Shown here: piece by piece, positions 12,806 to 22,101 of the stretch
How positions within the stretch are numbered: the first letter of the stretch is position 1
Layout of the letters: the number at the start of each line of letters is the position of its first letter
From: Pseudonocardia sp. EC080619-01
GTDB lineage: Bacteria > Actinomycetota > Actinomycetes > Mycobacteriales > Pseudonocardiaceae
DNA length: 64,000 nt
Direction of reading: 5' to 3'
Assembly (NCBI RefSeq): GCF_001420995.1
Contig: NZ_CP012184.1
Location: 4,448,501 to 4,512,500, forward strand
Made by a program: the position numbers and the translations under genes
The notes under the pieces: generated by a model
Database searches by the model: none
What the model saw: the letters and a program-made list of their open reading frames with translations, nothing else
Told to the model about the DNA's origin: nothing

Positions 12806-12811
12806 CCTAGA
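12806..12811 (+). promoter_or_regulatory. Candidate -10 box upstream of tig
   Basis: TAGACT about 180 bases before the trigger-factor start; it fits TANNNT, which would give a long 5' untranslated region. No good -35 is seen, so confidence is low. Confidence 0.35.
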
Positions 12812-12988
12812 CTCGCGCGGGCCCCCGCCGTAGCCGGGCACGTCCGACGTGCCCGCGCCCGGCCGGGAGGGACGCCCGGGTCAGCCCGGGATCGTCCACC
12901 GACACCCGGAGGGCGGGGGAGAGACACCGACCGGGGCCGCGCGCGGCGCGGCCCGTTGCACCAGCCCGTACCGGCAAGGAGTTCCACC

Positions 12989-14440
12989 GTGAAGAGCACC
13001 GTCGAGCACCTCAGCCCGACGCGCGTCCGGATCAACGTCGAGGTGCCGTTCGACGAGCTCAAGCCCGACTTCGACCGCGCGTACAAGAAGATCGCCCAGC
13101 AGGTCCGGATCCCGGGCTTCCGCCCGGGCAAGGCCCCGGCCCGCATCCTCGAGGCGCGGATCGGCCGGGCCCCGGTGCTCGACGAGGTCGTGAACAACGC
13201 GATCCCGACGAAGTACCAGGAGGCCGTCGTCTCGGCCGAGGACGTCACCCCGATCGGCCGTCCGGACATCGAGGTCACCGAGATCGCCGACGGCGAGCGC
13301 ATCGCGTTCACCGCCGAGGTCGACGTCCGCCCCGAGATCGCGCTGCCGGACCTCGACGGCCTGGCCGTCGAGGTCGACGAGACCGAGGTCGACGAGGAGC
13401 AGGTCACCGAGCAGCTGGACCAGCTGCGCGCCCGCTTCGGCACCCTGGCCGGTGTCGAGCGTCCCGCGACCTCGGGCGACTACGTCCAGATCGACCTCTC
13501 CGCCGCCGTCGACGGCAAGGAGATCGAGGAGGCCACCACCACCGGGTTCTCCTACGAGATCGGTCAGGGCGGCCTCATCGAGGGCATCGACGAGGCCCTC
13601 GAGGGCATGTCGGCCGACGAGGAGAAGACCTTCACCTCGAAGCTGGTCGCCGGCGAGCACGCCGACGCCGACGCCGAGATCACGGTCAAGGTGACCACCG
13701 TCAAGGAGCGTCACCTCCCCGACGCCGACGACGAGTTCGCCCAGCTCGCCTCCGAGTTCGACACGCTCGACGAGCTGACCGAGAACCTGCGCGAGCGCCT
13801 CGGCCAGTCGAAGCGGATGGAGCAGGCCGCCCAGGCCCGCGACCGCCTGCTCGACAAGCTGGTCGAGGGCACCGAGGTCCCGCTGCCGGAGAGCGTCGTC
13901 CAGGCCGAGGTCGACAACCGCCTGCACGACGCGGTGCACGCCTTCGACCACGACGAGGAGCGCTTCGCGGAGTTCCTGTCCTCCCAGGACAAGACCCGGG
14001 AGCAGTTCGACGCTGAGTCGCGCGAGGAGGCCGAGAAGGCCGTCCGCTACCGCCTCGTGCTCGACGCGCTGGCGGACTCCGAGGAGGTCTCGGTCAACGA
14101 CCAGGAGATCACCGAGCGGATCCTCTACCAGGCCCAGCAGTACGGCATGGCGCCCGAGCAGTTCGTCCAGCAGATCCAGCAGGCCGGCCAGATCGGCGCG
14201 ATCTACCAGGACGTCCGCCGCTCCAAGGCGCTGATCACCGCCGTGCGTGCCGCCTCGGTGACGCTGCCGAACGGTGAGGCGGTCGACCTGTCCGACCTCC
14301 TGGGCGACGACGAGGCCACCGACGAGGCCGCCGAGGGGACCGTCGAGGGGACCGTGGTCGAGGGCTCGGAGGACACCACCTCCGAGGCCGCCGACGCGGC
14401 GGACGAGGCCTCCGGCGAGAAGGCGGACGCCAAGGCCTGA
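12989..14440 (+). CDS. tig: Trigger factor, ribosome-associated peptidyl-prolyl isomerase
   Basis: 483 residues from a GTG with AAGGAG seven bases upstream. It binds ribosomal protein L23 at the exit tunnel and shields nascent chains. The ribosome-binding signature is present in the N-terminal domain (IPGFRPGKAPARILEARIG, about residues 40-58). The FKBP-type PPIase domain covers roughly 155-245 (SGDYVQIDLSA to TVKVTTVKERHLP), followed by the C-terminal chaperone arms. The last 45 residues are acidic and disordered (EATDEAAEGTVEGTVVEG), as in actinobacterial homologues. Upstream of the clpP operon, the conserved order in actinobacteria and many other bacteria. Confidence 0.97.
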   Translation: MKSTVEHLSPTRVRINVEVPFDELKPDFDRAYKKIAQQVRIPGFRPGKAPARILEARIGRAPVLDEVVNNAIPTKYQEAVVSAEDVTPIGRPDIEVTEIADGERIAFTAEVDVRPEIALPDLDGLAVEVDETEVDEEQVTEQLDQLRARFGTLAGVERPATSGDYVQIDLSAAVDGKEIEEATTTGFSYEIGQGGLIEGIDEALEGMSADEEKTFTSKLVAGEHADADAEITVKVTTVKERHLPDADDEFAQLASEFDTLDELTENLRERLGQSKRMEQAAQARDRLLDKLVEGTEVPLPESVVQAEVDNRLHDAVHAFDHDEERFAEFLSSQDKTREQFDAESREEAEKAVRYRLVLDALADSEEVSVNDQEITERILYQAQQYGMAPEQFVQQIQQAGQIGAIYQDVRRSKALITAVRAASVTLPNGEAVDLSDLLGDDEATDEAAEGTVEGTVVEGSEDTTSEAADAADEASGEKADAKA

Positions 14441-14474
14441 CCTGGCCGTCCACCCGTCCGGAACGGCACGTGGT

Positions 14475-14489
14475 GCGCTCTCGGCGAAC
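14475..14489. promoter_or_regulatory. Candidate ClgR operator upstream of clpP1P2
   Basis: Read on the minus strand this is GTTCGCCGAGAGCGC. It fits the ClgR consensus remembered from Streptomyces (GTTCGC-N5-GCG) and the corynebacterial core CGCYNANRGCG at every defined position. It lies about 200 bases before clpP1 and about 40 bases upstream of a TAGGGT -10 box, a proper place for an activator. Confidence 0.7.
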
Positions 14490-14527
14490 ATCGGGCGTCG
14501 CTCCCCGCGCGGGCACCGGTGTCCGCG

Positions 14528-14533
14528 TAGGGT
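14528..14533 (+). promoter_or_regulatory. Candidate -10 box of the clpP1-clpP2 operon
   Basis: TAGGGT about 150 bases before clpP1 and downstream of the ClgR-like site. No recognisable -35 hexamer, consistent with an activator-dependent promoter. Confidence 0.5.
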
Positions 14534-14686
14534 CGGCCTCGAACCGGTCCCCACGAGGGACCGTGGACGGGTTCGCAAGACCCGAATACCGGAGAACCGA
14601 GAGCGATCCAGAGGAAGACTTTCGGGACCTGGGCGGGCACGACCGACGTCGTGCCCGCCCGGCCCGACTTCGGAAAGCAGGGTGAA

Positions 14687-15334
14687 GTGAGCCAGCAGGA
14701 CATCGGCCCGCTCGCGGGCCTCGGTAGCGGGCCGCAGATGCGGGCCGCGACCCACAGCATGTCGCTGTCCGACTCGGTGTACGAGCGGCTGCTCCAGCAG
14801 CGGATCATCGTCCTCGGCCAGCAGGTCGACGCGGAGATCTCGAACCGGATCGCCGCGCAGATGCTGCTCCTCGCAGCCGAGGACCCCGAGAAGGACATCG
14901 AGCTCTACATCAACTCGCCGGGTGGTTCGGTGACCGACGGCATGGCCGTCTTCGACACCATGAACCTCATCCCGTGCGACGTGTCGACCACGGCGATGGG
15001 CATGGCCGCCTCGATGGGCCAATTCCTGCTCTCCGCAGGGACGCCGGGCAAGCGCTTCGCGCTGCCGCACGCGCGGATCATGATGCACCAGCCGTCCGGC
15101 GGGATCGGCGGCACCGAAGCCGACATCACCATCCTCGCCGAGCAGATGCGCAAGACGAAGCGGGAGATGGCCGAGCTGATCGCGCAGCACACCGGCCAGT
15201 CGCTCGAGACCATCGAGCGGGACTCGGACCGTGACCGCTGGTTCACCGCCGAGGAGGCCAAGGACTACGGCTTCGTCGACCACGTCGTGACCCACGCCGG
15301 CCGCGCGTCGGGTTCGCAGAACGGGAGCGCCTGA
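14687..15334 (+). CDS. clpP1: ATP-dependent Clp protease proteolytic subunit ClpP1
   Basis: 215 residues from a GTG (an in-frame GTG at 14651 is longer but poorly placed). Serine peptidase of family S14: catalytic Ser109 (GMAASMGQF), His134 (RIMMHQPSGG) and Asp183 (DRDRW). The N-terminal 25-30 residues are probably processed, as in other actinobacterial ClpP1. In actinobacteria ClpP1 and ClpP2 each form a heptameric ring and assemble into one mixed barrel fed by ClpX or ClpC1. The stop overlaps the clpP2 start by one base (TGATG), so the pair is co-translated. Confidence 0.96.
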   Translation: MSQQDIGPLAGLGSGPQMRAATHSMSLSDSVYERLLQQRIIVLGQQVDAEISNRIAAQMLLLAAEDPEKDIELYINSPGGSVTDGMAVFDTMNLIPCDVSTTAMGMAASMGQFLLSAGTPGKRFALPHARIMMHQPSGGIGGTEADITILAEQMRKTKREMAELIAQHTGQSLETIERDSDRDRWFTAEEAKDYGFVDHVVTHAGRASGSQNGSA

Positions 15335-16026
15335 TGAGCACCTTCGATCCGCGCCACCCCGAGTCCGTGGCGGACCTGCGCGGGCCCGGTGGCTACGCGC
15401 CGGACCCGATCCGGTCCCGTTACGTGCTGCCCTCCTACGTCGAGCGCACCAGCTACGGGGTCAAGGAGTCGAACCCGTACAACAAGCTCTTCGAGGAGCG
15501 CATCATCTTCCTCGGTGAGCAGATCAACGACACCTCGGCGAACGACACGATGGCCCAGCTGCTGGTGCTCGAGTCGCTCGACCCGGACCGCGAGATCTCG
15601 CTGTACATCAACTCGCCGGGCGGGTCCTTCACCTCGCTGATGGCGATCTACGACACGATGCAGTTCATCCGGCCCGACATCCAGACCGTCTGCCTCGGGC
15701 AGGCGGCGTCGGCCGCGGCGGTGCTGCTGTGCGCGGGCACCCCGGGTCGCCGGATGGCGGTCGAGAACGCCCGCATCCTGATCCACCAGCCGGCCACCGA
15801 GGGTGTCTACGGCCAGGCCTCCGACCTGGAGATCCAGGCCACCGAGATCTCCCGCATCCGCAAGCGGATGGAGGAGGTCATCGCCCGGCACTCGAACCGC
15901 ACCGCCGAGCAGGTGCGCGACGACATCGACCGGGACAAGATCCTGACGGCCGAGGAGGCCAAGGAGTACGGCCTGGTCGACGAGATCGTCCAGAGCCGGA
16001 AGCTGTCCGCCACCGGCGGCCGCTGA
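15334..16026 (+). CDS. clpP2: ATP-dependent Clp protease proteolytic subunit ClpP2
   Basis: 230 residues. Catalytic triad residues are Ser126 (GQAASAAAV), His151 (RILIHQPAT) and Asp201 (IDRDKILTA). It has a longer N-terminus than ClpP1 (about 35 extra residues, probably a cleaved propeptide) and the typical YINSPGGSFTSLMAIYDTMQ segment. Partner of ClpP1 in the mixed tetradecamer that degrades tagged and regulatory proteins. Starts on the last base of the clpP1 stop codon; clpX follows after a 204-bp gap, which may hold a separate clpX promoter. Confidence 0.96.
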   Translation: MSTFDPRHPESVADLRGPGGYAPDPIRSRYVLPSYVERTSYGVKESNPYNKLFEERIIFLGEQINDTSANDTMAQLLVLESLDPDREISLYINSPGGSFTSLMAIYDTMQFIRPDIQTVCLGQAASAAAVLLCAGTPGRRMAVENARILIHQPATEGVYGQASDLEIQATEISRIRKRMEEVIARHSNRTAEQVRDDIDRDKILTAEEAKEYGLVDEIVQSRKLSATGGR

Positions 16027-16230
16027 CGACATCCCGGGTCACCGGGGCCGGGCACGGCCCCGGTGACCGCCCGCCGACCCGCCGCGGAATCGGACTCTTC
16101 TTCCGGTCCCGGCGGCGGGTCCGGGCAGGTACCGTCGTCCCCGGAGGCCACGCGGTCCCGGAGGACCGGTCTCTCCGGAGACGACGGGCACGACGCGAGA
16201 ACGCCGGACCAGGACTGGGGATCGACACCT

Positions 16231-17520
<1,290 letters not shown>

Positions 17521-17538
17521 GCCCGGTCACCCGCCGCG

Positions 17539-17571
17539 ACGCCGGTCCCGCCCACAGGGTGGGGCCGGCGT
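17539..17571 (+). terminator. Terminator after clpX
   Basis: 15-bp stem (17539-17553 with 17557-17571, two G-U pairs) and a 3-base loop, 19 bases after the clpX stop. Confidence 0.65.
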
Positions 17572-17622
17572 TGCCGCGTCGAGTGCACTACTCCGGTTGC
17601 CGTACCGTTCGTCGTTACTTAG

Positions 17623-17638
17623 CGTTGCGCCCGCAACG
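17623..17638. promoter_or_regulatory. Possible operator before the OFA-type transporter
   Basis: Perfect 7-2-7 inverted repeat CGTTGCG-CC-CGCAACG ending 17 bases before the ATG, just after a T-rich TTACTT segment. It may bind a regulator; none is encoded next to it. Confidence 0.4.
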
Positions 17639-17655
17639 GACGACGGAGGGGCACG

Positions 17656-19059
17656 ATGGCCGGTTTTCTGACGAGGGAGCGGATCGTCGCTCCACCCGGG
17701 TGGAGCAGGTGGCTCGTGCCACCGGCGGCGCTCTCGATCCACCTGGCGATCGGCCAGGCGTACGCGTGGAGCGCGTTCAAGGCCCCGCTGGAGAACGGGC
17801 TCGACATCTCGGGTGTCGCGAGCGCGCTGCCCTTCACCCTGGCCATCATCATGCTGGGGCTGTCGTCGGCACTGTTCGGCACGAAGGTCGACGCCAACGG
17901 GCCCCGCTGGGCGATGGTCGTCGCCACGGCGTGCTTCGTCTCCGGCTTCCTGATCTCCGGCCTCGGCCTGCATCTCGGCTGGTTCTGGCTGGTCGTGCTC
18001 GGGTACGGCTTCGTCGGCGGTATCGGGCTGGGCGTCGGGTACATCTCGCCGGTGTCCACCCTGATCAAGTGGTTCCCGGACCGGCCGGGCCTGGCCACCG
18101 GCCTCGCGATCATGGGTTTCGGTGGCGGCGCGCTGATCGCGTCCCCGCTGACGGCGTCGCTGCTGTCGACCTTCGGTGCGAGCGGTGACTCGCCCTCGGT
18201 GCCGGGCATCGGCAACACCTTCCTCGCCATGGGGGCCATCTACCTGGTCTTCATGTCGCTGGGCTGGCTGCTGATCCGGGTCCCGGCCGAGGGCTGGGCG
18301 CCGGCAGGCTGGTCGCCCGCCGCGGCGAAGAAGTCCGGGATGATCTCGACCGGCCAGGTGTCGGCACGCAACGCGATCAGGACCCCGCAGTTCTGGCTGC
18401 TGTGGGTGGTCCTGTGCTTCAACGTCACCGCGGGCATCGGGATCCTGGAACGGGCCAACCCGATCTTCAAGGACTTCTTCGCGGACTCCTCGCCCGCGGA
18501 GACGCTGGCGGCCGCCGCGGTCGGCTTCGTCTCGATCCTCTCGCTCGCGAACTCCGCGGGCCGGATCGCCTGGTCGTCCCTGTCGGACGTGCTGGGCCGC
18601 AAGAACATGTACCGGATCTACCTGGGTGTCGGCGCGCTGCTCTACCTGCTGATCACGCTGATCCCGAACTCGAACCGGGCACTGTTCATCGTGGCCGCGG
18701 TGCTGATCCTCTCGTTCTACGGCGCCGGTTTCGCCACCGTCCCCGCCTACCTCCGGGACCTGTTCGGCACCTACCAGGTCGGCGCGATCCACGGCCGGCT
18801 GTTGACCGCCTGGTCCACGGCGGGCGTGCTCGGGCCGCTGATCGTCAACGCGATCGCCGACGCCCGCATCGAGGCCGGCGTGCAGGGCCCGGCCCGGTAC
18901 ACCACCGCCTTCTCGATCATGATCGGGCTGCTGGTGATCGCGTTCGTGTGCAACGAGCTGATCCGGCCGGTCGACGCGAAGCACCACGAACCCGAGCCGG
19001 AGGACACCGCCACCGGCCCGGAGACCGAGACCGCCGAGGCGAAGGGGGCACAGTCGTGA
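17656..19059 (+). CDS. OFA-family MFS transporter (oxalate/formate antiporter-like)
   Basis: 467 residues, 12 predicted membrane segments. The start has GGAGGGG close upstream. Family marks are SIHLAIGQAYAWSAFKAPL in the first helix, GYISPVSTLIKWFPDRPGLATGLAIMGFGGGALI between helices 4 and 5, and ANSAGRIAWSSLSDVLGRKNMYRIY in the cytoplasmic loop before helix 9. OFA carriers exchange small carboxylates (oxalate/formate and others); the substrate here is unknown and no oxalate or formate enzyme is nearby. A 47-residue partner gene overlaps its stop (GTGA). The gene follows the clpX terminator and has its own possible operator. Confidence 0.88.
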   Translation: MAGFLTRERIVAPPGWSRWLVPPAALSIHLAIGQAYAWSAFKAPLENGLDISGVASALPFTLAIIMLGLSSALFGTKVDANGPRWAMVVATACFVSGFLISGLGLHLGWFWLVVLGYGFVGGIGLGVGYISPVSTLIKWFPDRPGLATGLAIMGFGGGALIASPLTASLLSTFGASGDSPSVPGIGNTFLAMGAIYLVFMSLGWLLIRVPAEGWAPAGWSPAAAKKSGMISTGQVSARNAIRTPQFWLLWVVLCFNVTAGIGILERANPIFKDFFADSSPAETLAAAAVGFVSILSLANSAGRIAWSSLSDVLGRKNMYRIYLGVGALLYLLITLIPNSNRALFIVAAVLILSFYGAGFATVPAYLRDLFGTYQVGAIHGRLLTAWSTAGVLGPLIVNAIADARIEAGVQGPARYTTAFSIMIGLLVIAFVCNELIRPVDAKHHEPEPEDTATGPETETAEAKGAQS

Positions 19060-19199
19060 GCACGTCCGAGGTGGCGGGATCCGCCACGTGGAGCCCGCTG
19101 CAGTGGCTCGGGGCGGTCCTGGCCTGGATCTGGGTCGGGGTGCCGTTCGCCTACGGCCTCTACGAGCTGGTCCTGAAGATCCCGGCCCTGTTCGGCTGA
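19056..19199 (+). CDS. Small membrane partner of the MFS carrier
   Basis: 47 residues from a GTG that overlaps the transporter stop by four bases. One hydrophobic helix (LGAVLAWIWVGVPFAYGLYELVLKI) ends with a short PALF tail. This resembles the short proteins annotated as MFS transporter small subunit, which regularly follow OFA-family transporter genes. The coupling suggests equal synthesis and a complex or stabilising role; no function has been shown to my knowledge. Confidence 0.7.
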   Translation: MSTSEVAGSATWSPLQWLGAVLAWIWVGVPFAYGLYELVLKIPALFG

Positions 19200-19216
19200 G
19201 AGATCACCCACGGCCG

Positions 19217-19257
19217 GTTCACCGGCCGTTCACCCGGATGGTCCGGTTGTTGTTCAC
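19217..19257 (+). promoter_or_regulatory. PHO box (PhoP-binding direct repeats) upstream of phoD
   Basis: GTTCACCGGCC (19217) and GTTCACCCGGA (19228) are direct repeats spaced exactly 11 bp; a third GTTCACCCGTC stands at 19252. They agree closely with the Streptomyces PHO-box unit G(G/T)TCAYYYR(G/C)G and lie over the expected -35 region of phoD, the usual place for PhoP activation under phosphate starvation. Confidence 0.8.
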
Positions 19258-19267
19258 CCGTCCGGAT

Positions 19268-19273
19268 TAGAAC
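19268..19273 (+). promoter_or_regulatory. Candidate -10 of phoD
   Basis: TAGAAC six bases before the GTG start; no Shine-Dalgarno sequence, so phoD is probably leaderless. Imperfect -10, in line with activator dependence. Confidence 0.45.
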
Positions 19274-19279
19274 GGCGTC

Positions 19280-20824
19280 GTGGTCCTGTCACGACGTTCC
19301 CTGTTCCGCACCGCGGCCGCCGGCGGCCTCGCCGCCGGCGCCGCGCTGTCCCTTCCCACCACCGCGTCCGCGGCACCGGCACTGGTCCGCTCCGGACGCC
19401 CCGTCCTCACCCACGGCGTCCAGGCCGGGGACGTCCGCGGCGGCTCCGGTCTGGTCTGGACGCGGGCCGACCGGCCGTCCCGGATGGTCGTCGAGGTCGC
19501 GGACTCGCCGGACTTCCGGCGGGCCCTGCGCGTCCCCGGCCCGCTGCTGACCCCCGACGGCGACTTCACCGGCCGGCTGCGGGTGCCCGCCCGTCGTGGC
19601 CGGGTGCACTACCGCGTCGTCGCGGAGGCGCTCGACGGCGGCGGTGCGAGCGAGTCGCTCACCGGCAGCTTCCGGGCCGAGCCCGGACGCGGGGAGCCGG
19701 TCCGGATCCAGTGGTCCGGCGACGTCGTCGGGCAGGGCTGGGGCATCGACCGGGCGCACGGCGGGATGCGGATCTTCTCCGCGATGGCGGACCGCGAGCC
19801 GGACCTGTTCCTGCACTCCGGGGACACCGTCTACGCCGACGGCCCGCTGGAGGAGACGGTCACGCTGCCCGACGGCCGGGTCTGGCGCAACGAGATGACC
19901 GCCGAGAAGGCGAAGGTCGCGGAGACGCTGGCCGAGTTCCGCGGCCAGTTCGCCTACAACCTGCGCGACGACAACATGCGCCGGTTCGCCGCGTCGGTGG
20001 GCCAGATCGTCCAGTGGGACGACCACGAGGTCACCAACAACTGGTACCCCGGCGAGATCCTGACCGGCGAGGTCGGGGAGAAGTACACCGAGAAGCGGGT
20101 CGACGTGCTCGCCGCCCGCGGGTTCCGGGCGTTCCACGAGTGGCAGCCGCTGGACCCGCGCACCGCCGTCGACGGGCGGGTGTACCGGCGGCTGACGTTC
20201 GGCCCGCAGGTCGAGGTGTTCGTGCTCGACATGCGCACCTACCGGACCCCGAACTCGGCCAACACCGGTACCGGCGAGCGGATCCTCGGTGAGGCCCAGG
20301 CGCGCTGGCTGGTGGAGTCGCTCGCCGACTCCCGGGCCACCTGGAAGATCATCCAGTCGGACATGCCGATCGGGGTGCAGGTGCCGGACGGTGACACCGC
20401 ATGGGAGGCCGTCGCCAACGGGGTGCCGGGTCCGCCGAGCGGGCGCGAGTCCGAGATCGCCGGGGTGCTGGCGGGCATCCGCCGCCGCGGGATCCGCAAC
20501 GTCGTCTGGGTGACCGCGGACGTGCACTACACCGCCGCCCACCACTACTCGCCCGAGCGGGCCGCGTTCGACGGGTTCGACCCGTTCTGGGAGTTCGTCT
20601 CCGGGCCGCTGCACGCCGGAGCGTTCGGGCCGAACGAGCTCGACCCGACCTTCGGGCCGAAGGTGGAGTTCGTACGCGGGCCGTCCCGCCAGGAGGCGTC
20701 GCCGTTGGAGGGGTTCCAGCACTTCGGGGAGCTCGACGTCGCGCCCGACGGGTCGACGCTGGACGTGCACCTGCGCGACCAGGACGGCGCCTCGCTCTGG
20801 AGCACGACGCTGCAGCGGGCCTGA
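19280..20824 (+). CDS. phoD: Alkaline phosphatase D (PhoD), Tat-exported
   Basis: 514 residues. The N-terminus carries a twin-arginine signal (SRRSLFRTAAAGGLAAGAALSL, cleavage expected near ASAAPA). The PhoD N-terminal beta domain covers about 35-135 (LTHGVQAGDVRGGSGLVWTRAD), then the metallophosphoesterase domain with SGDVVGQGW, DLFLHSGDTVYADGP, QWDDHEVTNNW and VWVTADVHYTAAHHY, which supply the Fe/Ca ligands of this family. It hydrolyses phosphodiesters and monoesters outside the cell to recover phosphate. A PHO box directly upstream supports PhoP control. It ends just before a convergent GH43 gene. Confidence 0.93.
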   Translation: MVLSRRSLFRTAAAGGLAAGAALSLPTTASAAPALVRSGRPVLTHGVQAGDVRGGSGLVWTRADRPSRMVVEVADSPDFRRALRVPGPLLTPDGDFTGRLRVPARRGRVHYRVVAEALDGGGASESLTGSFRAEPGRGEPVRIQWSGDVVGQGWGIDRAHGGMRIFSAMADREPDLFLHSGDTVYADGPLEETVTLPDGRVWRNEMTAEKAKVAETLAEFRGQFAYNLRDDNMRRFAASVGQIVQWDDHEVTNNWYPGEILTGEVGEKYTEKRVDVLAARGFRAFHEWQPLDPRTAVDGRVYRRLTFGPQVEVFVLDMRTYRTPNSANTGTGERILGEAQARWLVESLADSRATWKIIQSDMPIGVQVPDGDTAWEAVANGVPGPPSGRESEIAGVLAGIRRRGIRNVVWVTADVHYTAAHHYSPERAAFDGFDPFWEFVSGPLHAGAFGPNELDPTFGPKVEFVRGPSRQEASPLEGFQHFGELDVAPDGSTLDVHLRDQDGASLWSTTLQRA

Positions 20825-20845
20825 TCCCGGACCGCTCCGGGCGGG

Positions 20846-21832
20846 TCAGGGGACCGGGCGCGGTGCGGGACCGGCGAGCGTCGGGGTGATCCGCCCGAAC
20901 CGGCCCTCGGAGGTGATCGGCAGCCGGTCCAGGGTCACCTCGCGGTGCGTCCCGTCGCCGCCGGGGATCGCGAAGCGGTGGTAGGCGTAGTACCACTCGT
21001 CGGTCCCCGGGATCCGCAGCGGCGATCCGTGCCCCGGCCCGCGGACGCCCGCGGCCTCGTCCTTCGCGAGGATCACGCCGTGGTCGGTGAAGGGCCCCGC
21101 CGGGCCGGGCCCCGTCGCGTAGCCGACCCGGTAGTCCTCGGAGCGGTAGTCGCCGATCGACCAGGTGACGTGCCAGGTCCCGGCCCGACGGTCGACGTGG
21201 ATCCCCTCACCGAAGCCGTCCAGCCCGGACAGCACCCGGATCTTCTTCGGATCGAACGACACCATGTCCGGGTTCAGCGGCACCATCTGCGCCTGGCCGT
21301 TGCCCCAGTACAGGTAGCGGGTGCCGTCGGGCCCGGCGACGACGGCGGGGTCGATCGCCGCGCCCCGCCCGCCCGGGTTCGTCGTGACCAGCGGGCGGCC
21401 GCTGTCGCGGAACGGTCCCGTCGGGGAGTCGGCGACGGCGACGCCGATCTTCTCCTCGGCGGTGAAGTAGAGGTACCAGCGGCCGTCCTTCTCGGCGACC
21501 TCCGGCGCCCAGGCGAGCTTCTCCGCCCACCGGACGTCGGTGCCGAGCCGCAGGATCTCGCCCCGCGGCCGCCAGTTCACCAGGTCCGTCGACGACCAGG
21601 CGGTGAAGGACGCGTCGCTCGATCCCTCGCCGTCGGTGGTCGGGTACAGGTAGTACGTCTCGTCCGAGACGGTGATCGCGGGATCGGCGTAGTAGCCGTC
21701 GAGGGCGCGGCCGCCGACCGGGTGCGCGGGTGCCCCGGCCGCGGCCGGCGCCGGTGCGGGGTACAGGGCGACGGCGGCCAGCGCGAGGGCGGCGGCGAGC
21801 ACGGCCGTGAGCGGCAGGCTGGTTCGCGACAC
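20846..21832 (-). CDS. Secreted glycoside hydrolase family 43 protein
   Basis: 328 residues from a GTG. Signal peptide at 1-33 (LPLTAVLAAALALAAVALYPAPAPAAAGA). A five-bladed propeller of GH43 type is indicated by GYYADPAITVSDETYYLY (catalytic base Asp in ADPAI), the second Asp in RGAAIDPAVVAGPDGTRYLYWG and the acid Glu in GFGEGIHVD. GH43 enzymes cut arabinose- or xylose-containing plant polysaccharides; the exact substrate cannot be read. Transcribed toward phoD, with 21 bases between the stops. The upstream gap contains period-20 repeats and a long inverted repeat. Confidence 0.85.
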   Translation of the reverse strand: MSRTSLPLTAVLAAALALAAVALYPAPAPAAAGAPAHPVGGRALDGYYADPAITVSDETYYLYPTTDGEGSSDASFTAWSSTDLVNWRPRGEILRLGTDVRWAEKLAWAPEVAEKDGRWYLYFTAEEKIGVAVADSPTGPFRDSGRPLVTTNPGGRGAAIDPAVVAGPDGTRYLYWGNGQAQMVPLNPDMVSFDPKKIRVLSGLDGFGEGIHVDRRAGTWHVTWSIGDYRSEDYRVGYATGPGPAGPFTDHGVILAKDEAAGVRGPGHGSPLRIPGTDEWYYAYHRFAIPGGDGTHREVTLDRLPITSEGRFGRITPTLAGPAPRPVP

Positions 21833-21986
21833 CCCCGCACCGTGGGGGAGGGCACCGCGCCGCGGTGGGACGGCACGCCCGGGGCACCCCGGATCCACCC
21901 GTGCGTGCGACCGCCCCGCCCCGCCCGCCCGCCCGGCCGCGCCGCCCGCCCCGGGCCGCGCACGCTGCGGCCCCCGTGCCGGTGCG

Positions 21987-22068
21987 CGGCACCCCGTCAC
22001 CGTCCGCGGCACCCGGTCGCCATGCGCCGCACCCGTTGCGTGGGGTGCGTCGGCCCGTGACGGGGTGC
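21987..22068. repeat. Period-20 repeats with nested inverted repeats
   Basis: Three variants of GCGGCACCC spaced about 20 bp (from 21985, 22005 and 22025) are followed by two inverse copies (GGGGTGC). They create an outer 12-bp perfect inverted repeat GCACCCCGTCAC / GTGACGGGGTGC (21989-22000 and 22057-22068) and an inner CGCACCC / GGGTGCG (22028-22034 and 22043-22049). Lies between the MFS and GH43 genes on the minus strand; could end the MFS transcript. Confidence 0.65.
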
Positions 22069-22101
22069 CTCGCGAGGTCGTGGGGCGGGGCGGCGGGCTG
22101 G

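Noticed and set aside
14567..14582. Second ClgR-like site (GTTCGC near 14573)
   Set aside because: GTTCGC is not followed by GCG at the needed distance.
12881..15295. An 804-codon minus-strand frame opposite tig and clpP1
   Set aside because: Shadow of confirmed genes.
21985..22068. CRISPR-like repeats
   Set aside because: Imperfect 20-bp period with inverted copies and no unique spacers.
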